Positions 62,012-64,000 of a DNA stretch of 64,000 nucleotides are shown piece after piece. The notes under the pieces were generated by a model that was given only the letters and a program-made list of their open reading frames with translations, searched no databases and was not told the origin of the DNA. The stretch comes from Hexactinellida sp. DTS-2022. Its lineage: Eukaryota > Porifera > Hexactinellida. A program made the position numbers and the translations under genes. The stretch covers positions 806,001-870,000 of the forward strand of contig JAPNXP010000007.1 in NCBI GenBank assembly GCA_028753945.1, written 5' to 3'. How positions within the stretch are numbered: position 1 is the first letter of the stretch; the number at the start of each line of letters is the position of its first letter.

Positions 62012-62340
62012 GTGTGACAAGCCATCCTTTTTGAATTACTGTGATGATGGTCCCGGTAGGAGTATCCTAGTGGAGCCTAGCGGCAGGACGGTGGTACCCT
62101 CCTGATGAGTCTCTGGAATGGGACATACCACCTCCATTAAAAGTCGACTCATGGGTCGGAGAGCGTAGGCGTCTCTGACTCATTACATTACAAACGGGTC
62201 GAAAAGTGACATAGGGATGGGGGCAGGGCTTTATCAGGGGAGCTAGCGAGAGCTGACCCCCCCCCCTGGGCCCCTGGAGAATTTTGGAATACTATGAATT
62301 CGTACTGTCCAATTTTCCTGGAATTTTTCGTTATGTAACG
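62012..62340. repeat. Family-R remnant with a GC-rich insert
   Basis: GTGTGACAAGCCATCCTTTT and CGTTATGTAACGGCCCC are the two ends of R. Between about 62041 and 62215 lies GC-rich unrelated DNA with a hammerhead-like core (62102-62145). A family-F end (GGAGCGTCTCGCGCTCCTGG) follows at 62415. Confidence 0.55.
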
Positions 62341-62784
62341 GCCCCTTATGGTATAGGGGATTATCGAGCACCTAAATATTTATATATTCAACCCATACCA
62401 TGCCATATTCAAAAGGAGCGTCTCGCGCTCCTGGATAATTACCTGAAATTTAATTACTACCTCTAACTAGACAGCCTATTGAATAGGGCTAGTCAAAAGT
62501 GATTGTAGACTGATTAGGCAAGCTATAAATTCAATATTTCAAGCGGCAAGTGTGGAATTCTTGCCTATCTCATTACTTTATAATAATTACAGATTTCAAT
62601 TATATAAATAACACCTGAGTATCAAAGACGCCATTTAAATTATTTTTCACAATTATATTTCAATTATTTAGCCACCATCAAGAACTCGCTCATACTACAA
62701 AGTTTATCATCCAAGTTTGTAGGCGATAACTTATCATAATTATAATACTTTACGTAACTTGTAGAGTATAAAGTTACATCGACA

Positions 62785-63714
62785 CAAGGACGGTGAAAGT
62801 AGGGGGGGCTATAGCCCCCCTACTTTCCCCCTCATATACATTATACTAATTTAAATACTAGTAAAGGACATTTCAGTAACTATATGTGTTAGTGAGTGTC
62901 ACCAGCCAGTCGTGAAAGTAATCGAAATATGACTTGAAAATTGATTTGGTTAGTGACTTGATATCCAATTTTGTATTATTTGTTGATGTTGTTTTCTCAA
63001 TACGTACTTTATTTATTTGGAAAATGACTTAGATATTTGGAAATGACTTGAAAATTGATTCAAATTATTTTATGTTGTTTTTTGAATTTATTTGAATGAT
63101 CTGAGAAATTAATTGTATATTGGAATTTTGTAATATCACTTCGTTCACCATGAAATTATAACATGACAAAGAAATGTCAGTGCTCGTAATGATCTTGGAA
63201 TGAGGGGTTTATCCAGGAGCGCGCCATACGCCTAGAAGCGTATAAATTGGGATATGTTTGCGTTTAGGAGCGCGAAAACTGCCGAAAGTTCCCGTAGAGT
63301 AATACAAAACTAACCTTTTAGGCGTACAAAATTCATACTCTAGTTGACCTTAGGACAGTTAGGAGTGTTCAATTCTACTCCTGTATAATACCCTGCTTGG
63401 AATATTTATTATTTAAACAATTGGTAAGAGTGTCTATTGTATATTGAGTAGGTGTAATTGCCCAAATTATTAATTATTCCTAGTTGTGAACTAAGAGTGG
63501 GAGAAATATCACTAACCCCGTAAAGTACCGTAGTAATATTTAGTTCGAATATTAATTGGGAATTTGTGGCCAATCGTAAGATTTGCAATACTATAGAGTC
63601 ATAGTCATAGACATAGAGTATATATGTCGCCCAATTATTTCGTTCTCTTATTTGAAGGTGGACATAGTTACACAGGTTAGCCCCCCTAGTTTTTATTAGC
63701 TTCCGCCGCCACTG
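62785..63714. mobile_element. hAT element of 930 bp without transposase
   Basis: CAAGGACGGTGAAAG left and CTTCCGCCGCCACTG right are related ends; flanks CATCGACA and TATCGACA agree at 7/8. Just inside the left end is a GTAGGGGGGGCTATAGCC-type palindrome. Confidence 0.7.
63202..63395. mobile_element. hAT MITE, family G, nested
   Basis: GAGGGGTTTATCCAGGAGCG to TATAATACCCTG; perfect 8-bp duplication CTTGGAAT (63194-63201, 63396-63403). 63723-64000 is featureless AT-rich DNA. Confidence 0.92.
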
Positions 63715-64000
63715 TATCGACATAATGTTTATTGGTGGTTAGAATAACCAAAGAATGTTCAATTAATTAATACACATATTAAAAGTTTGTTCATTTTGTA
63801 CAATAGCTAAAATTACTTATGCAAAATATGTAATAAATAATTAATGTTAGTCATTACTTTCATCTGTTAATTAATTAAGCAGCAAAAAACAAGGTTTATA
63901 TAATAGTATAATTATAATATTATTTCTTTTTTATCACAATTATTTGTGTACCTTTTTACGTAGAGAATTATCTCAAATACTTTGTCAAATAATAAAAAAT

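Noticed and set aside
1-64000. tRNA, rRNA or snRNA genes
   Set aside because: No cloverleaf with box A/B, no rRNA or snRNA signature was recognised on either strand by eye; a tRNAscan/Infernal run would be decisive.

Overview
The window is nuclear DNA of an invertebrate animal. It is AT-rich, genes are far apart, and two genes have many exons with GT-AG introns. The protein set is animal: a collagen lysyl hydroxylase, a NACHT-LRR immune receptor with death-effector-like domains, a TRIM-NHL relative, VPS53, a Ttd14-like ATPase, mitochondrial GrpE and ribosomal protein S16. Expanded NLR and NHL genes would suit a sponge, cnidarian or other early-branching lineage, but the sequence does not fix the phylum.

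Layout. 1-25.3 kb: the 3' two thirds of VPS53 on the + strand. Twelve exons were assembled here by translation and phase matching; the 5' exons lie outside. Its introns are packed with short inverted-repeat transposons, and intron 8 contains a complete single-exon procollagen lysyl hydroxylase gene. 25.7-27.3 kb: a convergent NHL-repeat gene. 31.3-39.1 kb: a complete 12-exon Ttd14-like gene on the - strand. 39.9-43.2 kb: a single-exon DED-DED-NACHT-LRR gene. 43.4-48.1 kb: no genes, but a cluster of Helitron/Helentron-like non-autonomous elements with 141-146 bp tandem repeats and strings of tiny hairpins. 48.5-50.2 kb: mitochondrial GrpE and RPS16, both single-exon. 51.6-53.9 kb: a MULE transposon whose transposase carries a RING finger, with a frameshift. 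54.5-60.7 kb: two small spliced - strand genes, one AT-hook-like and one predicted tail-anchored. 60.7-64 kb: repeats only, including a decayed insert with a hammerhead-like core.

Most of the window is mobile DNA. Family labels used here are mine. 'PG' elements are TA-flanked palindromic MITEs with CAGT...ACTG ends, pogo/Tigger-like. 'hAT' elements have 8-bp (some 5-bp) target duplications. 'MU' elements have 7-9-bp duplications. Many are nested, and empty-site copies in the same window prove several insertions. Several VPS53 3' splice sites lie within 30 bases of a MITE end, and one MITE family carries a perfect TACTAAC branch-point box. The genes share no obvious pathway. VPS53 (Golgi tethering) and Ttd14 (endosomal sorting, in flies) both concern membrane traffic; lysyl hydroxylase acts in the ER.
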